Positions 6,445 to 13,309 of a stretch of 20,176 nt of DNA are shown piece by piece. The first letter of the stretch is position 1. The number at the start of each line of letters is the position of its first letter. This stretch comes from Chloroflexota bacterium (GTDB lineage Bacteria > Chloroflexota > Limnocylindria > Limnocylindrales > CSP1-4). Below the pieces are notes generated by a model. That model saw only the letters and a list, made by a program, of their open reading frames with translations. It was not told where the DNA came from and ran no database searches. The stretch spans positions 1 through 20,176 of the forward strand of contig JAJYDP010000011.1 in NCBI GenBank assembly GCA_021777365.1, read 5' to 3'. Position numbers and translations under genes: made by a program.

Positions 6445-9033
6445 TCAGGCGTTCTGCCGCGCCAGGTGCCGCTGCATGGCGGCCTTGCGCGAGAGGTTGA
6501 TGCGACCCTGCCGGTCGATCTCGGTGACCATCACCATGACCTCGTCGCCGATCGACACCACGTCCTCGACGCTCGGGACGTGGTAGTCGGCCAGCTCGCC
6601 GATGCGCACCAGTCCCTCCTTGCCGGGGAGGATCTCGACGAACGCCCCGAAGGTCATGATGCGGGTGACCTTGCCGAGGTAGGTCGCGCCCACCTCCACG
6701 TCGCGCGTCAGCCCCTCGATGGTCTGGATCGCGCGGCGCAGGTTCTCGCCGTTCACGGCGGCGATCTCCACCGAGCCGTCGTCCTCGACGTTGATCTCGG
6801 TGTTGGTGTCCTCCTGGATCTTGCGGATCATCGAGCCGCCCTTGCCGATGATGTCGCGGATCCGGTCGGGGTTGATCTTGATGGTGACGATGCGCGGCGC
6901 GAAGTCGCTCATCTGCGCGCGGCTCTCGGGCAGCACGTCCAGCATCTTCCCGAGGATGAAGAGGCGCGCCACGCGGGCCTTCTCCAGCCCGTCACGGATG
7001 ATGGACTCGTTGATCCCCTGGACCTTGATGTCCATCTGCAGGGCGGTCACGCCCGCGTCGGTGCCGGTGACCTTGAAGTCCATGTCACCGAACGCGTCCT
7101 CCTTGCCCAGGATGTCGGTGAGGACCGCGTACCGGCCGTTCTCGCCGCTGACGAGGCCCATGGCCGCGCCGGCGACGGGCGCCTTGAGCGGCACCCCGGC
7201 GTCCATGAGGGCGAGGGTCGAGCCGCAGGTCGACGCCATCGACGTGGAGCCGTTCGAGGTCACGCACTCGCTGACGAGCCGGATCACGTACGGGAACTCG
7301 TCCGCGGACGGGAGGACGGGGACCAGCGCGCGCTCGGCGAGCGCGCCGTGCCCGATCTCGCGCCGGCCGGGCCCCCGCATCGGCTTGTTCTCACCCGTGC
7401 TGTAGGGCGGCATGTTGTAGTGATGGATGTAGCGCTTGGACTCCTCGGGGCTGATCGTGTCGATCCGCTGGACGTCGGACGAGGGGCCCAGGGTGGCGAC
7501 CGTCAGCGCCTGCGTCTGGCCGCGGGTGAAGAGACCGGACCCGTGGGCGCGCGGCAGCAGGCCCACCTCCACGGAGATCGGACGGATCGTGTCGAGGTCG
7601 CGACCGTCCATCCGGATCCCCTCCTCGAGCACCAGCTCGCGGACGGTCTTCTTGTGGATCAGCGTGGTGAGCGACCGCGACAGGCGGACGTCCCGACGGG
7701 CGGCCTCGAAGACCGCGTCCGCGCCCTCCTGGTCGCCGTCCCGTCGCATCCGGATCGACCGCGCGACGGCATCGTGGAAGCGATGGATCCGACCGGGCAG
7801 ATCCTGCCCGAACCGGGCCACCAGCCCTGCGGTCGCCTGTGCGTCGGCCAGCGCGCGGTGGCTCGTCTCCTGTGCGACGCCGAAGAAGCGCGCCAGGTCG
7901 GCCAGCTTGTAGCCCTCCTGGTCCGGGTAACCCTCGCGGGCGAGCACCAGGGTGTCCAGGTACTGGCCCGGCTGGTACCGGGTGCCGTCTCCGGCCGCCG
8001 CCTCGAGGAACCCGAGATCGAAGCCGATGTTGTGCCCCACGAGCACGGCGTCCCCGGCGAACTCGCGGAACTGCCGCACCGCGTCCGCGGGGACGGGCGC
8101 CCCGGCGACGTCCGCGTCGGCGATCCCGTGCATCTGGTTGCCCACGATCGTACGACCCGGGTTCACGAAGGTGGACCACTGGCCGACGACCTCGGTGCCA
8201 CGGAGCTTCACCGCGCCGATCTCCAGCAGCTCGGAGAGCTGGGGGTCGCGGCCGGTGGTCTCCACGTCGACCACGACCAGCTCGCGGCCCTGCTCCACGG
8301 CGGCCACGAAGTCGAGGACGCTCTCGGTTCCGGGCTCGAGATACGGGGTGCGCTTGGCCTTGCCGACCTGCGCGCGGAGCTGCTCCTGGAGGTCCAGGAT
8401 GGGAGCGAGGCTCCGGTGGCCGAAGACGATCGCGTCGGCCATGACGGCCTCCGACAGGATCTTCGCACCGGCCTCGACCATCATGATCGCGTCGCGCGTG
8501 CCGGAGACCACCAGGTCCAGCTCGGACTCGTCGAGCTGGCTCATGGTGGGGTTGAGCACGAACTCGCCGCCGATCCGCCCGACCCGCACGGCGGCCACCG
8601 GGCCCTGGAACGGGATCTCGCTGATCGTCAGCGCGGCCGAAGCGGCGATGGTGCCGATGACGTCCGGGTCGTTCTCCTGGTCCGCCGAGAGGACGGTCAG
8701 GACGACCTGCACGTCATCCTTGTACCCGGCCGGGAAGAGCGGCCGGATGGGTCGGTCCGTGAGCCGGGCCGCGAGGATCGCCGCCTCGGATGGCCGCGAC
8801 TCGCGCTTGATGAAGCCGCCCGGGATCTTGCCGGCGGCGTACATCCGCTCCTCGAAGTCCACGGTGAGCGGGAAGAAGTCGAGCCCGGGCCGCGGGTCCG
8901 AACGGTTGGCCGTCCCGAGCACCACGGTGTCCCCGTAGCGCACGGTGACGGAACCGCCCGCGAGACGCGCGAGCTTGCCCGTCTCGATGGTCAGGGTCCG
9001 ACCACCGAACTCGGTCGATACTGAAACTGGCAT
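6445..9033 (-). CDS. pnp: Polynucleotide phosphorylase with an embedded DEDDh 3'-5' exonuclease domain
   Basis: PNPase degrades RNA 3'-5' by phosphorolysis and can add tails. The 862-residue product contains RNase PH core 1 (about 1-225) and an inserted DEDDh exonuclease (about 248-410). A helical region (about 411-470) and RNase PH core 2 (about 471-700) follow, then a KH domain with IIGKGG at 728-733 and an S1 domain (about 781-850). The PNPase active site is intact: SNGSTSMAS (593-601), D646, D652 and K654, aligning with E. coli S437-S439, D486, D492 and K494. The DEDDh residues are also intact: D256 and E258 in DVETTG, D339 in GHNIGFD, H392 and D397 in SHRALAD. Typical PNPases are 700-750 aa; the excess equals one exonuclease domain. 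The reading frame is continuous through both junctions. The ATG start is preceded by AGGAGG at four bases. Confidence 0.96.
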   Translation of the reverse strand: MPVSVSTEFGGRTLTIETGKLARLAGGSVTVRYGDTVVLGTANRSDPRPGLDFFPLTVDFEERMYAAGKIPGGFIKRESRPSEAAILAARLTDRPIRPLFPAGYKDDVQVVLTVLSADQENDPDVIGTIAASAALTISEIPFQGPVAAVRVGRIGGEFVLNPTMSQLDESELDLVVSGTRDAIMMVEAGAKILSEAVMADAIVFGHRSLAPILDLQEQLRAQVGKAKRTPYLEPGTESVLDFVAAVEQGRELVVVDVETTGRDPQLSELLEIGAVKLRGTEVVGQWSTFVNPGRTIVGNQMHGIADADVAGAPVPADAVRQFREFAGDAVLVGHNIGFDLGFLEAAAGDGTRYQPGQYLDTLVLAREGYPDQEGYKLADLARFFGVAQETSHRALADAQATAGLVARFGQDLPGRIHRFHDAVARSIRMRRDGDQEGADAVFEAARRDVRLSRSLTTLIHKKTVRELVLEEGIRMDGRDLDTIRPISVEVGLLPRAHGSGLFTRGQTQALTVATLGPSSDVQRIDTISPEESKRYIHHYNMPPYSTGENKPMRGPGRREIGHGALAERALVPVLPSADEFPYVIRLVSECVTSNGSTSMASTCGSTLALMDAGVPLKAPVAGAAMGLVSGENGRYAVLTDILGKEDAFGDMDFKVTGTDAGVTALQMDIKVQGINESIIRDGLEKARVARLFILGKMLDVLPESRAQMSDFAPRIVTIKINPDRIRDIIGKGGSMIRKIQEDTNTEINVEDDGSVEIAAVNGENLRRAIQTIEGLTRDVEVGATYLGKVTRIMTFGAFVEILPGKEGLVRIGELADYHVPSVEDVVSIGDEVMVMVTEIDRQGRINLSRKAAMQRHLARQNA
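7804..8292 (-). other. DnaQ/RNase T-type (DEDDh) exonuclease domain inserted in PNPase
   Basis: Residues about 248-410 of PNPase read as a full DEDDh fold. ExoI is VVVDVETTG, ExoII is LVGHNIGFDLGFL, and ExoIII is SHRALADAQAT with the histidine five residues before the last aspartate. Between them lie LLEIGAVKLRG, a TxxGNQMHGIAD segment and YLDTLVLAR, all usual in DnaQ/PolC-type exonucleases. It follows the end of PH core 1 (LQEQLRAQVGKAKR) and precedes helices leading to MDGRDLDTIRP, the usual start of PH core 2. Base composition looks like the rest of the gene and no internal start site is apparent, so this is a domain and not a separate gene. Substrate (RNA or DNA) cannot be told from sequence. 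Confidence 0.93.
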
Positions 9034-9035
9034 CA

Positions 9036-9055
9036 GTCCTCCTATGCCGGAGGAC
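9036..9055 (-). promoter_or_regulatory. Hairpin sequestering the pnp Shine-Dalgarno
   Basis: On the minus strand GTCCTCC and GGAGGAC form a perfect 7-bp stem around a 6-nt loop (GGCATA). The second arm contains most of the pnp ribosome-binding site AGGAGG (9043-9038), which ends four bases before the ATG. If folded, it would hide the ribosome-binding site. This suggests translational control of pnp, in line with the known leader-based autoregulation of E. coli pnp, though the mechanism here is inference. Confidence 0.55.
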
Positions 9056-9090
9056 GACCGGCGCGCTGGACGCTGCCCGCCTATAGCGAA

Positions 9091-9115
9091 CGCCCAGGGC
9101 GTCGAGCCCTGGGCG
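9091..9115 (-). terminator. Strong hairpin between rpsO and pnp
   Basis: A perfect 10-bp stem (CGCCCAGGGC / GCCCTGGGCG) with a 5-nt loop begins 24 bases after the rpsO stop. On the minus strand it is followed by TTCGCTATAG, with no poly-T. In E. coli the rpsO-pnp spacer holds a leaky terminator and an RNase III-cut hairpin that controls pnp. This hairpin is in the matching place and could act as a partial terminator, an RNase III site or both. Confidence 0.55.
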
Positions 9116-9138
9116 TGGCTGATCGGCGAGATCCGGCC

Positions 9139-9408
9139 TTAGCGGCGGAGACCGAGCCGTGCGATGACGGCCCGGTAGCGGGCGTTGTCCTTGCGCACGA
9201 GGTACGCGAGCAGACGACGCCGTTGCCCAACGAGCTTGAGGAGGCCGCGTCGCGAGTGGTTGTCCCTGGGGAACCGCCGGAGGTGCTCGGTCAGGTCCTT
9301 GATGCGCTCCGTCAGGAGTGCGATCTGGACCTCCGGCGAGCCCGTGTCGCCCTCCGCGATGGCGAACGAGCTGATCAGCGTTTCCTTTGTCTCCCGCGCG
9401 AGCGGCAC
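9139..9408 (-). CDS. rpsO: 30S ribosomal protein S15
   Basis: S15 is a primary binder of the 16S rRNA central domain and forms a subunit bridge. The 89-residue product is full length and shows the family pattern throughout: [17 protein letters not shown] near 20-36, the LTEHL and DNHSRRGLL stretch, and [12 protein letters not shown] towards the end. The start is GTG with GGAGG (9418-9414) five bases upstream. It precedes pnp by 105 bp, the conserved rpsO-pnp order, and has its own promoter-like sequence upstream. Confidence 0.98.
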   Translation of the reverse strand: MPLARETKETLISSFAIAEGDTGSPEVQIALLTERIKDLTEHLRRFPRDNHSRRGLLKLVGQRRRLLAYLVRKDNARYRAVIARLGLRR

Positions 9409-9451
9409 TCGGTCCTCCGAACTTTCACACCACGACTACGTCAACCGGCGG

Positions 9452-9480
9452 AGTGTACCAGTCACGCACCGGCACGGCAA
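9452..9480 (-). promoter_or_regulatory. Putative rpsO promoter (-35 and extended -10)
   Basis: On the minus strand TTGCCG (9480-9475, four of six to TTGACA) is followed after exactly 17 bp by TACACT (9457-9452). This is preceded by TGG, giving an extended -10. Transcription would begin near 9445, leaving a leader of roughly 37 nt before the rpsO GTG. It lies in the 160-bp ribF-rpsO gap, the widest break within the long operon. Confidence 0.55.
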
Positions 9481-9501
9481 ACCTGGCGGCCCGGTCGACG
9501 C

Positions 9502-9534
9502 GCACGGGACCGGGCGGCCGGGCGAGCCCCGTGC
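9502..9534 (-). terminator. Possible weak hairpin after ribF
   Basis: Arms GCACGGG and CCCGTGC form a 7-bp stem around a GC-rich 19-nt loop, 35 bases beyond the ribF stop and upstream of the rpsO promoter candidate. There is no T-tract. It may attenuate readthrough from ribF into rpsO, but chance pairing in GC-rich DNA is possible. Confidence 0.25.
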
Positions 9535-9568
9535 CGTCACTCGTCGGCCGCAGCGTCCCCTCGCGCGC

Positions 9569-10528
9569 TCAGGTGGCGCGATCCTGTCCGCGCCCCGCCA
9601 GGACCCGCCGGGCCAGCGCCGCGTCCCGGTCCATCTGCGCCACGAGTGCGGCCGCGGAGGAGAAGCGGCGCTCGGCGCGCTGCCGGCGCAGGAAGCCGAC
9701 GCGGAGCCGCTCGCCGTACAGGTCGTCGTCCACATCGAAGAGATGCACCTCGAGCGTCCGATCGCCCGGCTCGAAGGTCGGGCGCACGCCGAGCGACGCC
9801 ACCCCGCCGGCGGTGCGTGCCGGGCGCAGCGCGTCGGGGCCGCCCCACGTCACCATGACCGTGTAGATCCCGTCCGCCGGGAGCGCCACCGGCGCGTCGA
9901 ACGCGAGGTTGGCGGTCGGGTAGCCGAGCAGGCGCCCGCGCGCGTCACCGCGCACGACCCGACCCGTGACGGCGGGATCGCGCCCGAGCATGCGCCGGGC
10001 CTCCGGCAGCCGTCCCGCGGCCAGCGCCGCCCGGATCCGGCTCGCCGACACCATGGCGCCGGCCCGTTCGACCGGCCGGACCACGTCGACGCGGAAGCCG
10101 CGTTCCCTGCCAAGCTCGCGGAGCCGCTCCGGGGTGCCCGCCCTCCCCCGCCCGATGGCCGAGTCGGGGCTCATGACCAGGCCCGCCAGCTCGCGGCCCC
10201 GGCGGAGCCGGTCCACGAACGCCTCGGGCGTCTGCGCGGCGAACACCGGGTCGAAGCGCTGCAGCACGGCGTGGCGCACGCCGGCCTGCTCGAGGCGCGC
10301 CAGGCGCTCGGCGGGGTCGCAGAGGAGCGGGGGCGCCGCGCCGAGGAGCACCGCGTCCGGGTGGGGCTCGAACGTGACGACCGCGGGCTCCGCGCCCCAG
10401 CGTCCGGCGGCCCCGACCAGGTGGCGCAGGAGCCGCAGGTGGCCGCGATGCAGGCCGTCGAAGACGCCGACGGTCACGGCCAGCCGGGTCCCGGCGGGCA
10501 GTTCCTCGATGGCGCCGTGCACCTGCAT
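9569..10528 (-). CDS. ribF: Bifunctional riboflavin kinase / FAD synthetase
   Basis: It phosphorylates riboflavin to FMN and adenylylates FMN to FAD. The N-terminal nucleotidyltransferase has GVFDGLHRGH at 21-30, VTFEPHPDAVL at 51-61 and SASRIR at 161-166. The C-terminal kinase has GYPTANL at 202-208, ASLGVRPTF at 244-252 and LEVHLFD at 259-265. At 319 aa the length is normal. In the segment that usually reads DFxFGxxRxG, this protein has DSAIGRGRAG (122-131), losing both phenylalanines. The ATG lies 16 bases after truB, as in the truB-ribF pairing of many bacteria. No FMN riboswitch is visible; expression is likely from the nusA operon. Confidence 0.96.
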   Translation of the reverse strand: MQVHGAIEELPAGTRLAVTVGVFDGLHRGHLRLLRHLVGAAGRWGAEPAVVTFEPHPDAVLLGAAPPLLCDPAERLARLEQAGVRHAVLQRFDPVFAAQTPEAFVDRLRRGRELAGLVMSPDSAIGRGRAGTPERLRELGRERGFRVDVVRPVERAGAMVSASRIRAALAAGRLPEARRMLGRDPAVTGRVVRGDARGRLLGYPTANLAFDAPVALPADGIYTVMVTWGGPDALRPARTAGGVASLGVRPTFEPGDRTLEVHLFDVDDDLYGERLRVGFLRRQRAERRFSSAAALVAQMDRDAALARRVLAGRGQDRAT

Positions 10529-10544
10529 CCGAGCGACCCCGGGG

Positions 10545-11555
10545 CTAGCGGGCGACCGCGGCCGCCAGGACCTTGTCGGGGTAGAGCCGGCGGTCCCGCA
10601 GGTGCGCCATGGCCACCACGCCCCGCCCGGGCGCCACCACGCGCACGATCCCGTCGGGCCCGGGCTCCACCTCCTGGCCGCGCAGCCGGACCACCTGCCC
10701 CTGGGCGATGGCGGCCAGGTCCTCCGTCGGCAGGACGACCTGCGGATACGCGTCGAGTCCCGCGTCAGGGGGCAGCAGGCGGCCGGCCAGCGATCCCTCG
10801 GCGAGCAGGCGCCGCAGCTCGTCGAGCGGGATCGCGTCCTCCAGGCGGAACGGCCCGCTCGCCGTCCGGACCAGTGCGCCCAGGTAGGCGCCGCAACCCA
10901 GCCGTTCCCCGAGGTCGCGGGCCAGGGACCGCACGTACGTGCCGGCCGAGCAGCGCACCTCGAGGGTGGCGCACGGTCGCCCGGCGAGGGCGTCGTCCCA
11001 GCCGGTCAGGCGCAACTCGCGGATCTCGACCTCGCGGTCCTGCAGCTCGGGCTGTTCGCCGCGCCGCGCCAGCTCGTACGCGCGCCGGCCGCCGATCTTC
11101 ACCGCCGAGAAGTCCGGGGGCCGCTGGACGATGCGCCCGACGAACGCGCCGAGCGCCGCCTCGACCTCTCCCCGCGTGGGGCCCGGGCCGTCGGTCACCG
11201 TCAGCTCCCCCTCGATGTCGTCGGTGGTGGAGCGCGCGCCGAAGCAGGCGACCGCGCGGTAGGCCTTCTCGTCCCGCAGGTGGTACTCGACCATGCGCGT
11301 GCCGCTCCCCACGAAGACCGGCAGGACTCCCGAGGCGAAGGGATCGAGGGTCCCGCCGTGGCCCACGCGCCGCACCCCGGAGAGCCGACGGACCAGGGCC
11401 ACCACGTCGTGCGAGGTCGGCCCGGCCGGCTTGGCCACCACGATCACGCCGTCGACGGAGACCGCCCGCGGCCCCGCGCCCGGGGATGTCGCCTGCCGCC
11501 TTCCACCGCGCGCCCCGCCGGCCCGCCGGCCCGCCGCACCGTCGACCGGGTTCAC
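10545..11555 (-). CDS. truB: tRNA pseudouridine(55) synthase TruB
   Basis: TruB converts U55 of the tRNA T-loop to pseudouridine. The 336-residue product has KPAGPTSHDVV at 42-52, the catalytic aspartate D71 in GHGGTLDPFASGVLPV, RPPDFSAVKIGGRRAYE in the middle and CSAGTYVRSLARDLG near two-thirds. A PUA-like C-terminal region follows. The frame is open far upstream, but the true start is GTG 11555. It overlaps the nrnA stop as GTGA and has GGAGG (11567-11563) seven bases upstream. This start gives a Gly/Arg-rich extension of about 33 residues before the family core begins at VSVDGVIVVAKP. Confidence 0.96.
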   Translation of the reverse strand: MNPVDGAAGRRAGGARGGRRQATSPGAGPRAVSVDGVIVVAKPAGPTSHDVVALVRRLSGVRRVGHGGTLDPFASGVLPVFVGSGTRMVEYHLRDEKAYRAVACFGARSTTDDIEGELTVTDGPGPTRGEVEAALGAFVGRIVQRPPDFSAVKIGGRRAYELARRGEQPELQDREVEIRELRLTGWDDALAGRPCATLEVRCSAGTYVRSLARDLGERLGCGAYLGALVRTASGPFRLEDAIPLDELRRLLAEGSLAGRLLPPDAGLDAYPQVVLPTEDLAAIAQGQVVRLRGQEVEPGPDGIVRVVAPGRGVVAMAHLRDRRLYPDKVLAAAVAR

Positions 11556-12619
11556 GGCACCACCTCCGCGCCATCGAGGAGCGCGCGGGCGGCGGCCAGC
11601 ACCTCCGGGATGGCCGCATCGAGCGACAGCGGCACGGTCGCCCCCGAGGCGCGGGCGTGGCCCCCGCCCCCCCACCGGGCCGCCAGGACGGTGGCGTCCG
11701 GTCCGCCGTCGGGGGTCCGGATGCTGATCCGCGTCGCGTCGGGCTCCTCCTTCAGGAGCAGCGCGACCTGGTTTCCCTTCGCCTGGGCCACGAGGTCGAT
11801 GATCCCCTCGGAGTGCGCCGGCACCGACCCGCTGGCCGCCAGGTCCTCGAGCGTCATGGTGGACCAGACCAGGCGCCCGTCCAGCTCCGAGGCGAGGCGC
11901 GCCAGCACCCGGCCGAAGAGTCGCAGCTGGGTCCCCGGCTTGGTCCGGTAGAGGAGTCGCGATGTGGCGGAGAGCGGCGCCCCCGCGGCCACGAGATCGG
12001 CCGCCACCCGCAGCGTGCGCGGGGTGGCGTTGGGGTGCTGGAACGTGGCCGTGTCCATCACCAGGCCGGCCATCAGGCCGTCCGCGATCGCCCGATCGGC
12101 CGTCAGCGGCACGCCGAGGGCGGGCAGGAGCAGGGTGATCATCTCGCAGGTCGCCGAGGCCACGGGATCGACCCAGTTCACGCGCCCGAAGCCCGGGTTC
12201 GACTTGTGGTGGTCGATGTTCACGATGGGGACCCGGCGGAAGAGCTCCGCGTGCGTCTGCAGGACCGGCCCCACGCGCGCCAGGTCGCCGCAGTCGAGCA
12301 CCACCACCAGGTCGTAGTCGACGGCCGGATCGGGCTCGGTGCGGAACCGGTCGATGCCGGGCATGAAGTCGTACAGCTCGGGCACGGGATCGGCGCACAC
12401 GGGGGTCGCCCGGGCGCCCGCCTGTTCGAGCGCGAGCGCCAGGGCGAGGGCGGACCCGAGGGCATCCGCCTCGGGGTTCTCGTGACAGATGGTCAACACG
12501 CGTCGCGCGACCCGGAGACTGGACACGACCTCCGCCGGGACGGCCGCCAGGTCGTCGGGGGTCAGCGACGAGCGCCCGCTGCCGCCCGGGGACGCGTCGG
12601 GCATGCGGGACACCGTCAC
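11552..12619 (-). CDS. nrnA: DHH-DHHA1 phosphoesterase, NrnA-type oligoribonuclease / pAp phosphatase
   Basis: NrnA degrades 2-5 nt RNA left by larger nucleases and dephosphorylates 3'-phosphoadenosine 5'-phosphate. The 355-residue product shows motif I as CHENPEADALGSALAL (45-60), DCGD at 109-112, the DHH motif in NIDHHKSNPGF (D136-H138), and the DHHA1 glycine motif GGGGHARASG at 317-326. The GTG start overlaps rbfA as GTGA and the gene overlaps truB the same way, so translation is probably coupled on both sides. An rbfA-nrnA-truB order is common outside Proteobacteria. The usual partner role is finishing RNA decay begun by RNase J and PNPase, both encoded nearby. Confidence 0.95.
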   Translation of the reverse strand: MTVSRMPDASPGGSGRSSLTPDDLAAVPAEVVSSLRVARRVLTICHENPEADALGSALALALALEQAGARATPVCADPVPELYDFMPGIDRFRTEPDPAVDYDLVVVLDCGDLARVGPVLQTHAELFRRVPIVNIDHHKSNPGFGRVNWVDPVASATCEMITLLLPALGVPLTADRAIADGLMAGLVMDTATFQHPNATPRTLRVAADLVAAGAPLSATSRLLYRTKPGTQLRLFGRVLARLASELDGRLVWSTMTLEDLAASGSVPAHSEGIIDLVAQAKGNQVALLLKEEPDATRISIRTPDGGPDATVLAARWGGGGHARASGATVPLSLDAAIPEVLAAARALLDGAEVVP

Positions 12620-13272
12620 GGCCGCCCCCGGTCGGGTCGATGCGTCGAGGTCCGGCCCCCGCCGCGCCGGCCGCCCGGCTCGCCGCGAACGACGATGCGA
12701 CGCCGGTTCGCGCCGCGACCGGGTGCGGTGCCTCGCCCGCCCTGCCCCGCGGTTCGTCCACCGGGTCGCGTGGCGCCGGGCGCGGCCCCGCGTCCGTCAC
12801 CGCCGGTCGGTGCCTCGCGATCGGTACCGTCGCCGGTCGGTGCTCCGTCCTCGGCAACGGCCTGGTCCTCGGGCTCGCCGTGCGCCACGCCCGGCGTCGG
12901 CAGCGTCTCCCCGGGGGCAGGGGGCGACGGTTCCCGCCCCGCCTCCAGGTCGTCGAGGATCTGCAGGACCCGGGTGCCGCGCTCCACGCTGTCGTCGAGC
13001 TCCAGGTGCAGCTCCGGGATGCGCCGCAGCCGCAGGGACCCGAGCTCGTGCCGCACATAGGGCATCGCCCGCGCGAGCGCGCGGAACGTGGCCCGCCGCT
13101 CGTCGGGCTGGCCGATGATCGACACCCACACCTTCGCGTGCCGGAGGTCCGGCGCGGTCTCGACGCGCGTGACGGTGGCGAACCCGATGCGGGGGTCCTC
13201 CACGTCGCGGGCCACGATGCGGCTGATCTCCTCCCGGAGGAGGTGGTCCAGGCGGGCGGTGCGCTCGGTCAT
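12616..13272 (-). CDS. rbfA: Ribosome-binding factor A with RG-rich C-terminal tail
   Basis: RbfA is a KH-like factor that helps mature the 30S subunit and the 16S 5' end. The core (residues 1-112) has LLREEISRIV, DPRIGFATVTRVE, DLRHAKVWVS and RIPELHLELDDSVERGTRVL, all typical. I chose ATG 13272, with AGGGGG four bases upstream; an earlier in-frame start at 13365 would lie inside infB and add unconserved sequence. RbfA is usually 110-135 aa. Here 106 more residues follow: an acidic Pro/Gly/Glu part (113-160), then a Gly/Arg-rich tail with GGR, GGRG, GRGANRRR and GGRRGGGR. The tail resembles RNA-binding RG/RGG regions. It lies 37 bp after infB. Confidence 0.94.
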   Translation of the reverse strand: MTERTARLDHLLREEISRIVARDVEDPRIGFATVTRVETAPDLRHAKVWVSIIGQPDERRATFRALARAMPYVRHELGSLRLRRIPELHLELDDSVERGTRVLQILDDLEAGREPSPPAPGETLPTPGVAHGEPEDQAVAEDGAPTGDGTDREAPTGGDGRGAAPGATRPGGRTAGQGGRGTAPGRGANRRRIVVRGEPGGRRGGGRTSTHRPDRGRP

Positions 13273-13309
13273 GGCGCCCCCTTCACGGAGTCCGGCGGGT
13301 CGCTGGCGG

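Noticed and set aside
7391..8179. An alternative minus-strand frame of 262 codons over the exonuclease insert
   Set aside because: It is Arg/Gly/Pro-rich without motifs, while the pnp frame carries the DEDDh motifs. So there is no overlapping gene and no frameshift.
9439..9444. TTGACG on the minus strand, a near-perfect -35 box upstream of rpsO
   Set aside because: At 17 bp downstream the sequence is TTCGGA, not a -10, and it falls in the Shine-Dalgarno. The pair at 9452-9480 is better.
10545..13058. An 837-residue minus-strand frame that could be read as a fusion protein ending in TruB
   Set aside because: Only the last 336 residues are conserved. The rest is shadow sequence under rbfA and nrnA. 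A GGAGG and GTG at 11555 give the normal start.
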